This document shows, piece after piece, positions 51,318-59,256 of a stretch of DNA of 64,000 nucleotides (its first letter is position 1; the number at the start of each line of letters is the position of its first letter). The stretch covers positions 43,066-107,065 of the forward strand of contig NZ_FTOL01000013.1 in NCBI RefSeq assembly GCF_900156735.1, in the 5' to 3' direction. Source of the DNA: Chryseobacterium ureilyticum. GTDB lineage: Bacteria > Bacteroidota > Bacteroidia > Flavobacteriales > Weeksellaceae. Made by a program: the position numbers and the translations under genes. The notes beneath the pieces were generated by a model. It did no database searches and was not told the DNA's origin. It saw only the letters and a program-made list of their open reading frames with translations.

Positions 51318-52856
51318 ATGAAAAAATTATTTACGTCAGCTTTACTTGCATTAGTACTCAGCATTAACGTATATGCACAGGAAAGAACTTATTTCGATGA
51401 AAACTGGGATAAGACTACCAAGGAAAACATGGAATATTACCGTGAAACCACTGCAAAAGGTAAACTTACCCTAATCAAAGATTTTTATAAAAACGGAACT
51501 CTTCAAATGGAAGGTCTTGCTTCTGATACCACTCCAAGCAATGAAGTTTTTGACGGTAAAGTAACCTGGTACACTCCTGAAGGAAAGGTAATGAGCGTGG
51601 TAACGTATTCTAACGGTAAACAAGTGGGAGTTTCTCAGACTTATGATGCGACTGGAAGATTAATTGAAGATGTGGTTTATAAGGCTGATGGTACTTTTTC
51701 AGGGAAAAGTTTCAGTTTTAAAGATCCGGAAAACGCTTATTACTATAATACTCTTACAGTATATGAGAACTCTAACCCATCGCAAACGATTATTTTTGAT
51801 GAAGATATCAAAGGAATCAGATCTGAGACGATCAGAACTAAGAATGGTGAGTACGAAAATAAATATTATGGAGATAAGGGAAAATATTTAGGGAGTTCAA
51901 CTTCTGAATCCGGCAGTGAAAATACTCAGGTAGATTATTATTATAACCCGATGAGAATTGCCAAACTTGAGAAATATAAAAGCGACGGAACTTTAAAGGA
52001 AGGGGTAATCTATGGGAAAAACGGAAAGGTTCTACAGGAGCAAAAAAGAGGTAAGAAAGATGGTTATAAGACGACTTACGATGAAAACGGAAAGAAAATA
52101 GCTCATTTAACTTATCTGTATGATAAAGACAACGATACCTATAAGCCAATGGATGGTGAGGATTATCAATTTGGTTATGATAATGAATATATTTCCAGTG
52201 TAGACATTTATAAAAACGGAGAAGCTACAGTGAATAAAGTGTTTGATGAGGAAGGAAAACTTTCCAGTGAAACTTATTTAAAAGATGGCTCTACACAAGA
52301 GATTAAGTATTATTCTCCTGACGGAAAATTAAAATCAACGTTGACCTATAAAGATGATTTCCCGTACAATGGTACTACATACGAAGGGCTTAGTGAAAAG
52401 CAATATAAGGATGGGGTTATTGTAAACTCAAAAGGATATTATGAAGAGAATAAGCTTAGAATTGAGAAGAAATTAAATGCTAAACAAACGGCTTATGACG
52501 CAACTGTATATGACAGTAAAGGAGCTATTTTATATACGTATAATCAACCTTTAAGTGAGGATGGAGATGATGATTATTCTTTCACAGCTCAGATTGTACA
52601 ATATGTAAAAGGAAAACCAACAAGCAAATCTTCTGTAAAAGGCGGAGTTCTTCAGAGCGGAAAAATTAAAATAAAAACTTACGGCGGAGCTAAAGAACTT
52701 GAACGTAACGGAAAATGGATTTTATTAAAAATTTACAATGCTGAAGGTAAACTTGTTCAGGATACTAAAGTTTTAGCTGATACGGGTGATGATTATTTTG
52801 CTACTGACAGTCAGACTGTCATTCAGGAAGAGCAATTACAGCCTGATTATGATTAA
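51318..52856 (+). CDS. Exported MORN_2/YwqK-repeat protein
   Basis: This 512-residue protein has a signal peptide ending YAQ (about 20) and many copies of a beta-hairpin repeat of the MORN_2/YwqK type with spacing of about 20-25 residues, for example DGTLKEGVIYGKNGKVLQEQ and EGKLSSETYLKDGSTQEIKY. In databases such proteins are often labelled toxin-antitoxin YwqK antitoxins, but the export signal and absence of a toxin make that role doubtful. A structural or surface role is more likely. Tyr and Lys are frequent. It ends at a terminator. Confidence 0.75.
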   Translation: MKKLFTSALLALVLSINVYAQERTYFDENWDKTTKENMEYYRETTAKGKLTLIKDFYKNGTLQMEGLASDTTPSNEVFDGKVTWYTPEGKVMSVVTYSNGKQVGVSQTYDATGRLIEDVVYKADGTFSGKSFSFKDPENAYYYNTLTVYENSNPSQTIIFDEDIKGIRSETIRTKNGEYENKYYGDKGKYLGSSTSESGSENTQVDYYYNPMRIAKLEKYKSDGTLKEGVIYGKNGKVLQEQKRGKKDGYKTTYDENGKKIAHLTYLYDKDNDTYKPMDGEDYQFGYDNEYISSVDIYKNGEATVNKVFDEEGKLSSETYLKDGSTQEIKYYSPDGKLKSTLTYKDDFPYNGTTYEGLSEKQYKDGVIVNSKGYYEENKLRIEKKLNAKQTAYDATVYDSKGAILYTYNQPLSEDGDDDYSFTAQIVQYVKGKPTSKSSVKGGVLQSGKIKIKTYGGAKELERNGKWILLKIYNAEGKLVQDTKVLADTGDDYFATDSQTVIQEEQLQPDYD

Positions 52857-52878
52857 TAATAAGTCTATTTAATAATAT

Positions 52879-52909
52879 AGCAGTTTCAATTTTTGGAACT
52901 GCTTTTTTA
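52879..52909 (+). terminator. Terminator after the YwqK-like gene
   Basis: AGCAGTT (52879-52885) pairs with AACTGCT (52897-52903), extended by inner bases, with TTTTTT following. Confidence 0.75.
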
Positions 52910-53000
52910 ATGCTTATTTATTTCTCACTGATCTTTTATTTTAAGTAAGCCAAGACATAATTGATTTTCAATCGATTCTGAGGAAACGAACATTTTTTAT

Positions 53001-53033
53001 ATAAAAATCGGCTGTCATTACAGACAGCCGATT
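53001..53033 (-). terminator. Terminator of the metallophosphoesterase gene
   Basis: AATCGGCTGTC (53006-53016) pairs perfectly with GACAGCCGATT (53023-53033); on the minus strand a T run follows. Confidence 0.85.
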
Positions 53034-53066
53034 GTATTTTTAATGGATATTTATATTTGGCTTTTA

Positions 53067-55805
53067 TTACTGAATGATCAGTTTTAAAGTAAATAATTTT
53101 CTTGTGTGAACTTTTACGAAGTAAACCCCTTTCGGAAGGTTTTCATTCACTAAAGAGAAACGTTGGTTGTGAATATTTTTAGATTCATACAGTAACTCTC
53201 CTGCTGCTGATACCAATTCGATTTTCTCAATCGGATAATCACTCTTGATGAATGTTGGCTCACCTGGTTTTGTTGGGTTTGGATAAAGAATTACATTTTT
53301 CTCTGTACTTTTTGCTTCATCTATTCCTAAAGAAGCTGAATTTACCTGGAATTGTACTCTATTTGAAACTTCTGTGTAAGAATCATTAGTGAACATTACC
53401 ATATAATAGTTTCCAGGTGTGGTAGGTATTGCTGTTCCCTGAATGGTTTTCGTTCCCTGTGTAACTCCGTCAAAGTAAGTATAAGAAACGAAGTTGTCAT
53501 CCGGTGTTTGAATGTTCTGAGGATAAATACCTAACCAGTCTTTGATAATTCCCGGAGAATCCGTCCATGAAGCAGTAATATTTTCACCTAATGAGTAAAC
53601 AGGTTTGTTGATCCATAGTTCGGTAACGATATCCCCTACTTTAAAGAATACTTTCTCACCGATACCATTGTATCCGTCTTCCAATAGATATTGTGCATAG
53701 TAATATCCTTTCGGAAGACCTGTGAAATTAAGCGTTCCAGATGGTGTTGTCACATAGCTCCATTTGATGGAAGTGGTTGTTCCCGGAGTCTGTCCCATTT
53801 TATAAATCCCGATCCAGTCTTTTTGTAAGTTCGGACCATCTGAAAAATTAATCGTAACAGTTCCTCCTACCGGATAAGTGTCTGCTGTAGCCTGTAGCTG
53901 AACTTTCGGTCCTACATAGAAGTTTTTCCTTGGTGTAATTTCAGTATATCCTCCATTGGCAAAAAATCCTGCAAAGTATTGCCCCTTATTAGGCAAGCCA
54001 TTGTTGAAAGTAACCGTTCCCGCTGTTTGTCCGTTCGTATAGATATATCCTTGTGAAGTTGCGGACGTTGGAATCTGCCCTTTTTTATAAATACCTACCC
54101 AGTCCTGCTGATTCCCAGGACCTCCCGTGAAAGTTCCTACGATAGGTTCGTTTTGAGTATATTCGGATTTATCTAATGTAAATGTTGGATTTGAAACCAC
54201 GCTTCCTACAATTTCGAACTGTTTCACATCGCTCCATTCACTCCATTCAAGGTTTCTGTCTCTGTAACGTGTTTTCACATAATAGACTCCGTTCGGAATA
54301 GAGTTCGTAGCCAATGTTACTTTTGTAATATCTACTCCTTCATTCAAGTTTTTGGTTTTATCAGGATTTCCGTTTCCGTCTTTTCCAAACCAGTTTTCAA
54401 AATCACGGTATACTTCTTTTTCAATAACAGAAAAATCAGAGGCTTTGCTTATCAGGAATTGCGTTGTGTTTAACAGCTCTCCGTTTGAAGATGAAAACGC
54501 GCTTCCATCCAATGTTAAAGGCAAATTAATTGGTCCTGCAAACGTATTTGTAATAGATGGTTTGGCAGGTTTTGGCTGATTTTTATATCGGTGGAATGAG
54601 TCTACAAGTTCGTTATTTTTCTTTGTATAAACGCCCCCGATTGAATAACATTCAATATCTACTTTTCCTGTTGGAATATCTACTTCCACAATCTGATACG
54701 TCCAATCCGTTAATGTTTTCTGAACATCATCGAAGTCTTTCTCATTAGACATTCCCCAATACTGATCCCATGCCGTTCCTCCTGAAATAATCTGATAATT
54801 AGGTGTGTTTTTCAATTGCCCTCTATGATATAAATGATGATGAGCTCCCACATGCATCAGATATTTATTGGAAGTGACCAAAAGAGGCACTGCACTATCT
54901 CTTACCCATTGAGAAATATCTCCTACATACTGCTCTGCCTGATAAGGTCTGTGGCTTAAAGAAATAATCCAGTCTACGGTAGGGTCATTATTTGCTTCAT
55001 TTAGAATTTGCTGAAGCCACATTTGCTGCGCGGATCCCGTGTGCTCTGAACTTAAACTTACAAATAATACATTTCCAGCCTGCTGGGCATAATAATTTTC
55101 ATTTCCAGAACTGATATTCTTATACTTAATCTCATCTATATAAAAGTGAGCATAGTATGAATTCATTCCTAAAGTTCCGTAAGTCTCATGATTTCCTACG
55201 GTTGTCTGAATCGGCAAATAAGGTGATAACTTTACATTCTTTTTGAAGTGAACATTCTCATAATGATCCAAAGTGCCAACGTCTACCTGATCTCCCACCA
55301 TAAAGGTAAGCGCAATATTATCGGATGGGTCAGAGTTTGCACCAAATTTTTGCTTTAATTTTTTAAAAGCATTTAAGGTAAGACTATCATATCTTGGTTC
55401 TGCTTTGATCTGGTTATCTCCCATGATCAGAAAACGAATCTTTCCATTAGCAGTTACAGGTTGTCCTGGCAATGGTAGTGTTCTGAAATTGTATACTGCA
55501 GACTCATTGGCACCTGTTTTTATTTTATAATAATACTTGGTATTAGGCTGTAGATTGGCAATTTTAGCAGTGTGATAATAATAATTATTATTATATCCTG
55601 TATCTGAAAAAATGTTGGTAGTACCGGTAACGGTCACATTTAGATTCGTGGGTGAATTTCCGTAGATTACGGTTGTTTCATTATTGGAAGCAGTCTTCCA
55701 ATTGACGATCATAGAATTCGGGGTTGGGTTTTGAAGATAAGGAAACAAAACCTGCCCGAATGCCATCTGGACCACGAAACAAAAAAAGAAGAAATAGTGT
55801 TTCAT
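53067..55805 (-). CDS. Large T9SS-secreted metallophosphoesterase
   Basis: This 912-residue protein has a signal peptide ending FGQ (about 18), a fibronectin-like N-terminal domain typical of purple acid phosphatases (about 20-110), and a metallophosphoesterase domain (about 122-400) with Asp130 in MGDNQ, GDQVD at 171-175, GNHE at 204-207, SHRP near 284 and HVGAHHH near 318. Three tandem domains of about 85 residues follow, each with a DW(V/I/L)GIY motif, then a T9SS sorting domain (about 840-912). It is predicted to be exported and to release phosphate from organic substrates. Confidence 0.87.
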   Translation of the reverse strand: MKHYFFFFCFVVQMAFGQVLFPYLQNPTPNSMIVNWKTASNNETTVIYGNSPTNLNVTVTGTTNIFSDTGYNNNYYYHTAKIANLQPNTKYYYKIKTGANESAVYNFRTLPLPGQPVTANGKIRFLIMGDNQIKAEPRYDSLTLNAFKKLKQKFGANSDPSDNIALTFMVGDQVDVGTLDHYENVHFKKNVKLSPYLPIQTTVGNHETYGTLGMNSYYAHFYIDEIKYKNISSGNENYYAQQAGNVLFVSLSSEHTGSAQQMWLQQILNEANNDPTVDWIISLSHRPYQAEQYVGDISQWVRDSAVPLLVTSNKYLMHVGAHHHLYHRGQLKNTPNYQIISGGTAWDQYWGMSNEKDFDDVQKTLTDWTYQIVEVDIPTGKVDIECYSIGGVYTKKNNELVDSFHRYKNQPKPAKPSITNTFAGPINLPLTLDGSAFSSSNGELLNTTQFLISKASDFSVIEKEVYRDFENWFGKDGNGNPDKTKNLNEGVDITKVTLATNSIPNGVYYVKTRYRDRNLEWSEWSDVKQFEIVGSVVSNPTFTLDKSEYTQNEPIVGTFTGGPGNQQDWVGIYKKGQIPTSATSQGYIYTNGQTAGTVTFNNGLPNKGQYFAGFFANGGYTEITPRKNFYVGPKVQLQATADTYPVGGTVTINFSDGPNLQKDWIGIYKMGQTPGTTTSIKWSYVTTPSGTLNFTGLPKGYYYAQYLLEDGYNGIGEKVFFKVGDIVTELWINKPVYSLGENITASWTDSPGIIKDWLGIYPQNIQTPDDNFVSYTYFDGVTQGTKTIQGTAIPTTPGNYYMVMFTNDSYTEVSNRVQFQVNSASLGIDEAKSTEKNVILYPNPTKPGEPTFIKSDYPIEKIELVSAAGELLYESKNIHNQRFSLVNENLPKGVYFVKVHTRKLFTLKLIIQ

Positions 55806-55997
55806 AATAGCTTAGTTTTAAAATGACATAAAGAGTTATAATTTGTGAATCAAGAATTTAAAAAATCGTTACTCAGATTTTTATTTCGGGCAAAAGTATG
55901 CTTCCCATATAAACCCTGTCTGATGGAATCTTAAAGAAACTGTTAAATTTTTAGCAAAATCAAAATGAAAAAATTATAGTTTTTAGCACATTAATTA

Positions 55998-56030
55998 TTT
56001 GGTGTATTCAAAAACTATTTTGTACATTTG
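55998..56030 (+). promoter_or_regulatory. Promoter of rplS with -33 TTTG and -7 TACATTTG
   Basis: TTTG (55998-56001) and TACATTTG (56023-56030) match the Bacteroidota promoter elements with 21 nt between them. This is the best-formed promoter in the window, as expected for a ribosomal gene. Confidence 0.75.
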
Positions 56031-56099
56031 CAACCTGTTATTCAACCTCTGACGATAAACGTGTAAGTTGCTTAGCTTTAACATTTTATTTTATTAATA
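56030..56099 (+). ncRNA. Structured leader of rplS, candidate bL19 autoregulatory leader
   Basis: The leader between the -7 box and the start codon at 56100 contains GCAAC (56030-56034) that can pair with GTTGC (56067-56071), enclosing about 32 nt with further short pairings such as CGATAAACG. Ribosomal proteins often control their own mRNA by binding such leaders, and I recall flavobacterial bL19 leader candidates having been proposed. The fold here is my reading by eye, without covariation. Confidence 0.5.
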
Positions 56100-56456
56100 A
56101 TGGATTTATTAAAGTACGTACAAGAGAAGTACATTGCGAAAAAAGAATTCCCTGAATTCAAAGCAGGTGATACAATTACTGTGTATTACGAAATTAAAGA
56201 AGGACAAAAGACTAGAACTCAGTTCTTCAAAGGAACAGTTATCCAATTAAGAGGTACTGGTTCTACAAAAACTTTCACAATCAGAAAAATGTCTGGTGAT
56301 GTAGGTGTAGAAAGAGTATTCCCTATCAACATGCCTGCACTTCAAAAAATCGAGGTTGACAGAAGAGGTAGAGTTAGAAGAGCTAGAATCTATTACTTCA
56401 GAGATCTTAGAGGTAAAAAAGCGAGAATTAAAGACGCTGCTTACAAGAAGAAATAA
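56100..56456 (+). CDS. rplS: 50S ribosomal protein L19
   Basis: This 118-residue protein matches bL19: an N-terminal helix MDLLKYVQEKYIAKKEFPEF, the core GDTITVYYEIKEG, FKGTVIQLRGTG and the basic tail RVRRARIYYFRDLRGKKARIK. It sits at the interface of the ribosomal subunits. It is expressed alone here, without the rimM/trmD neighbours seen in Proteobacteria, and ends at a terminator. Confidence 0.97.
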   Translation: MDLLKYVQEKYIAKKEFPEFKAGDTITVYYEIKEGQKTRTQFFKGTVIQLRGTGSTKTFTIRKMSGDVGVERVFPINMPALQKIEVDRRGRVRRARIYYFRDLRGKKARIKDAAYKKK

Positions 56457-56477
56457 TTCAGACAACAATAAATGCAA

Positions 56478-56516
56478 AAAGAGGCTGTTCGCAATATGTG
56501 GACAGCTTCTTTTTTT
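56478..56516 (+). terminator. Terminator of rplS
   Basis: AAAGAGGCTGTTC (56478-56490) pairs with GGACAGCTTCTTT (56500-56512), with a mismatch and a G-U pair, followed by further T residues. Confidence 0.75.
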
Positions 56517-56554
56517 ATGAGTAATTAGCACTATTATAGCTTTATATATTCACA

Positions 56555-56998
56555 TTATCCTTTATAAGGAGTGCCCTTTCCGGTTTCCAGGAATAATTTC
56601 AGACTGCTTAAAAATTGCAGCCATCCATTAGAACATATTTCATAACATTCTACAGAAGGCTTTAAGCCAATATGGGTAAGATGCAGTAAAGTTGTATTTT
56701 CCCTCTTCTCTATTTCCCAAATGATCGTAGTTCCAATCCATTCTGTCTGATTTTTTAATTCAGGAAGAGCAATCAAGGAATCTTCAACATACCAGATCAC
56801 CTTCGAATCTGCCACTGTTTCTTTTACTTTCATTGTTTTATGAATGTTCTCTCCAAATCTTATTGTAAAAACACTATCTGTTTCGGACGAAGATCCTTCA
56901 AACATATCAGTCCACCAAAGAGGAATTTCCCTGGTTAATGCCTCATATGCTTTACCAGCTTTCGTTTTTACTTCTATTATGTTTGTATAATTGTCCAT
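56555..56998 (-). CDS. SRPBCC/AHSA1-type protein
   Basis: From the ATG at 56998 this encodes 147 residues of the START-like AHSA1 group: EVKTKAGKAYEALTREIPLWWT, GTTIIWEIEKRENTTLLHLTHIGL and a C-terminal helix SNGWLQFLSSLKLFLETGKG. Family members bind hydrophobic ligands or assist Hsp90, but most bacterial ones are of unknown role. The longer start at 57091 was rejected because its first residues are encoded near the interspersed repeat and have no family match. It is expressed alone or with the upstream AraC gene. Confidence 0.78.
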   Translation of the reverse strand: MDNYTNIIEVKTKAGKAYEALTREIPLWWTDMFEGSSSETDSVFTIRFGENIHKTMKVKETVADSKVIWYVEDSLIALPELKNQTEWIGTTIIWEIEKRENTTLLHLTHIGLKPSVECYEICSNGWLQFLSSLKLFLETGKGTPYKG

Positions 56999-57077
56999 AA
57001 GATCTTTTTTTGGTACTACAATTTTATGTAAATAACTTGGTATTAGACTTTTCATAGGGCAAGTTTTTGGTAATTTC

Positions 57078-57134
57078 AACCACCCCGTCAAAAATTCATA
57101 GAATTTTTGCCCCCCCTTGCAAAGGAGGGGAATA
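57078..57134 (+). repeat. CCACCCCGTC interspersed repeat, copy B
   Basis: This copy repeats 42911-42967 in the same orientation, beginning AACCACCCCGTCAAAAATTC and ending near CAAAGGAGGGG. It sits between the SRPBCC gene and the AraC regulator. Confidence 0.6.
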
Positions 57135-57190
57135 ATTACGTCTTCAACTGAAATTTTTGTGTTTACTATATAAGATATACTGTGAAAATT

Positions 57191-57973
57191 TTATTCATTT
57201 TTCATCAAATACTGTAATGGTGTAGAGCCTGTATGTTTTTTAAAAAACTCAATAAAAGCACTATCGGAAGAGAAGTCTAAAATGTGTGCTACCTCTCCTA
57301 TTGAGTTTCCTTCCACCAAAAGCTCAATGGATCTTTGAAGCCTCCATTGCTGTCTCCATTCCTGGTAAGATAATCCTGTTTCTTTTTTAAAAATTCTGGT
57401 GATTGTCTTTTCTACAGCGCCTGTTTTTTCTGCCAATTTTTTCAGCATTGGTGGCATTGCAAAACGCAAAGTCCATTCCTCTACAACTTTCTTAAAACGG
57501 TTATCTTGTGGCATTTTAAGGGTAAGTTTCTCTTCGGGAGCTACACTTATTTCGTTCCAAAATACATTTAAAATATTTTCCTGAGCACGATCAGGAGTTT
57601 TCCATTCCCAAAAACAAATTCTTTCAATAATTTCCTTTAATAAAGAGTTCACATGCAACACCTTAAGACTTGATCCAATATATTTTCCTGCATAATCTAT
57701 ATCAAAATAAATAGATCTATAAGCAACCATATTCCGAAAATTTACCCGGTGTAATTCATTGGTGGGAATCCAAAGCATTCTGAAGGGAGGCAGAACAAAC
57801 TGACTATCAGAAGTTGTTACTGTCATACATCCAGACGGAGCATACAGTAATTGAGCTTTAGTTGTATGCAAGTGAAATCCGGAGTCATGCATTACCATAT
57901 CGGAAGCAATACCAATTACTTTGCCCTTGAGAGAATCTGCATCAAACTCATCATTTTGCTTCAATATAGCCAT
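57191..57973 (-). CDS. AraC-family regulator with cupin-like sensor domain
   Basis: This 260-residue regulator has an N-terminal cupin sensor (about 15-95, with HDSGFHLHTTKAQLLY) and a C-terminal AraC double helix-turn-helix (about 160-258), including VAHILDFSSDSAFIEFFKKH near the end. It is divergent from the MFS transporter gene with only 75 nt between start codons, the usual layout for an efflux pump with its own regulator. The signal is unknown. Confidence 0.85.
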   Translation of the reverse strand: MAILKQNDEFDADSLKGKVIGIASDMVMHDSGFHLHTTKAQLLYAPSGCMTVTTSDSQFVLPPFRMLWIPTNELHRVNFRNMVAYRSIYFDIDYAGKYIGSSLKVLHVNSLLKEIIERICFWEWKTPDRAQENILNVFWNEISVAPEEKLTLKMPQDNRFKKVVEEWTLRFAMPPMLKKLAEKTGAVEKTITRIFKKETGLSYQEWRQQWRLQRSIELLVEGNSIGEVAHILDFSSDSAFIEFFKKHTGSTPLQYLMKNE

Positions 57974-58048
57974 GTCCTATTTTTGATATTTTTTGTTTTT
58001 TTATCATTATAAATATAGTCTGATTTTTTCAAAACTTTGCAGAAAAAA

Positions 58049-59197
58049 ATGAAAAAGACAAATCCACTTTGGTTGCTAACGTTATTGGTAATGCTTCCTC
58101 AATTTGTGGAAACTATTTACAGTCCTGTTTTACCGATGGTACAGGAGAAATTCCGGGTAAATGAAGAGGCGGCAACATTAACGATTAGTTTATATTTTAT
58201 AGCATTTGCTTTGGGCGTTGCTTTTTGGGGTATTCAGTGTGACAGAATAGGAAGAAAAAAATCATTGGAATACGGATTAATCACTTATGGAATCGGAACA
58301 TTGATGGCTATTTTTGCTCAGGATTTTATGATACTACTTGCTGCAAGAGTTCTTTCAGCATTTGGAATTGCTGTAGGCTCTATTGTTACTCAGACTATTT
58401 TACGTGATACTTATGATAAAGATAATATCAGCAAGGTATTTTCCTGGATTGGCATTGGTTTATCCATTAGCCCTATCATAGGGATGACAACAGGTTCTTT
58501 ACTTACATCATCTTCAGGGCATCAAGGGGTTTTCATTACTTTATACCTTGTGGCGGTGTTGTTTTATGTTTTATCGAGAAAAAATGTTTCTGAAACAATT
58601 ATTTCCAACAAGGAAACAAACGTTCAATCTCTGTTTATTTTATTACAACGGATGATCCGAGATCGTGGTATCATCAAATGTTGCTTACTGATCATGAGTT
58701 TCAATGTATTGTTGTTTTCCTATTATTCTCTGGCTCCTTTCATCTTTAAGGAACAACACTATTCTTCTTATGTTTTCGGATATAGTAGTATTATATTGGC
58801 TGCCGGGACATTTATAGGAGCAAAGTTTAACAGGCTTCTGTTGTTAAAGAATCTTAATTCAGAAACATTGGTTAAAGCAAGTACCTTAGGAGCTTTTATA
58901 GCTTCTGTTTTCGTATGGATTTTAATACATCACGGGGTATATTTTTTAATTCCTTACTTCTTTATAGTCATGGCATTCAGCATTGCTATCCCGAATATTC
59001 TAAGTACGGCTTTAATCAATTATAAAAATGAAACAGGAAGCGCCGGAGCTTTATTTGGGCTTATGTACTATATATTGATTGGGCTTGGGTTGGTGATGGT
59101 AGGATATATTCAGAATCTGGGAATTTCAAGTGTTATTTTTTCAGGAATCGGAGCTTTTGCTTTACTGATATTCCAATCAAAGAGAAAGACCGTTTAG
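58049..59197 (+). CDS. MFS transporter, Bcr/CflA-type multidrug exporter
   Basis: This 382-residue membrane protein with about 12 helices has the MFS signature CDRIGRKKSLEYGLI after helix 2 and the Bcr/CflA-like motif GIAVGSIVTQTILRDTYD in helix 4-5. It probably exports drugs or small metabolites by proton antiport. The ATG at 58049 was preferred over a TTG at 58037. It is controlled, most likely, by the divergent AraC protein. A terminator overlaps its stop. Confidence 0.87.
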   Translation: MKKTNPLWLLTLLVMLPQFVETIYSPVLPMVQEKFRVNEEAATLTISLYFIAFALGVAFWGIQCDRIGRKKSLEYGLITYGIGTLMAIFAQDFMILLAARVLSAFGIAVGSIVTQTILRDTYDKDNISKVFSWIGIGLSISPIIGMTTGSLLTSSSGHQGVFITLYLVAVLFYVLSRKNVSETIISNKETNVQSLFILLQRMIRDRGIIKCCLLIMSFNVLLFSYYSLAPFIFKEQHYSSYVFGYSSIILAAGTFIGAKFNRLLLLKNLNSETLVKASTLGAFIASVFVWILIHHGVYFLIPYFFIVMAFSIAIPNILSTALINYKNETGSAGALFGLMYYILIGLGLVMVGYIQNLGISSVIFSGIGAFALLIFQSKRKTV

Positions 59198-59215
59198 CGT
59201 AAACGGTCTTTTCTT
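59186..59215 (+). terminator. Terminator overlapping the MFS stop codon
   Basis: AAGACCGTTT (59186-59195) pairs perfectly with AAACGGTCTT (59201-59210). The stop codon lies inside the hairpin. TTCTT follows. Confidence 0.75.
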
Positions 59216-59256
59216 AAAAATCTAACAGAAATTACTTCTAGACTTTTTATTATCAG

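Noticed and set aside
51318..52856. Antitoxin of a toxin-antitoxin pair
   Set aside because: Repeats match the YwqK/MORN_2 group often labelled antitoxin, but the protein has a signal peptide and no toxin gene lies beside it.
56999..57091. Earlier start for the SRPBCC protein
   Set aside because: The extra residues overlap the interspersed repeat at 57078-57134 and have no counterpart in the family; the domain begins at MDNYTNII.
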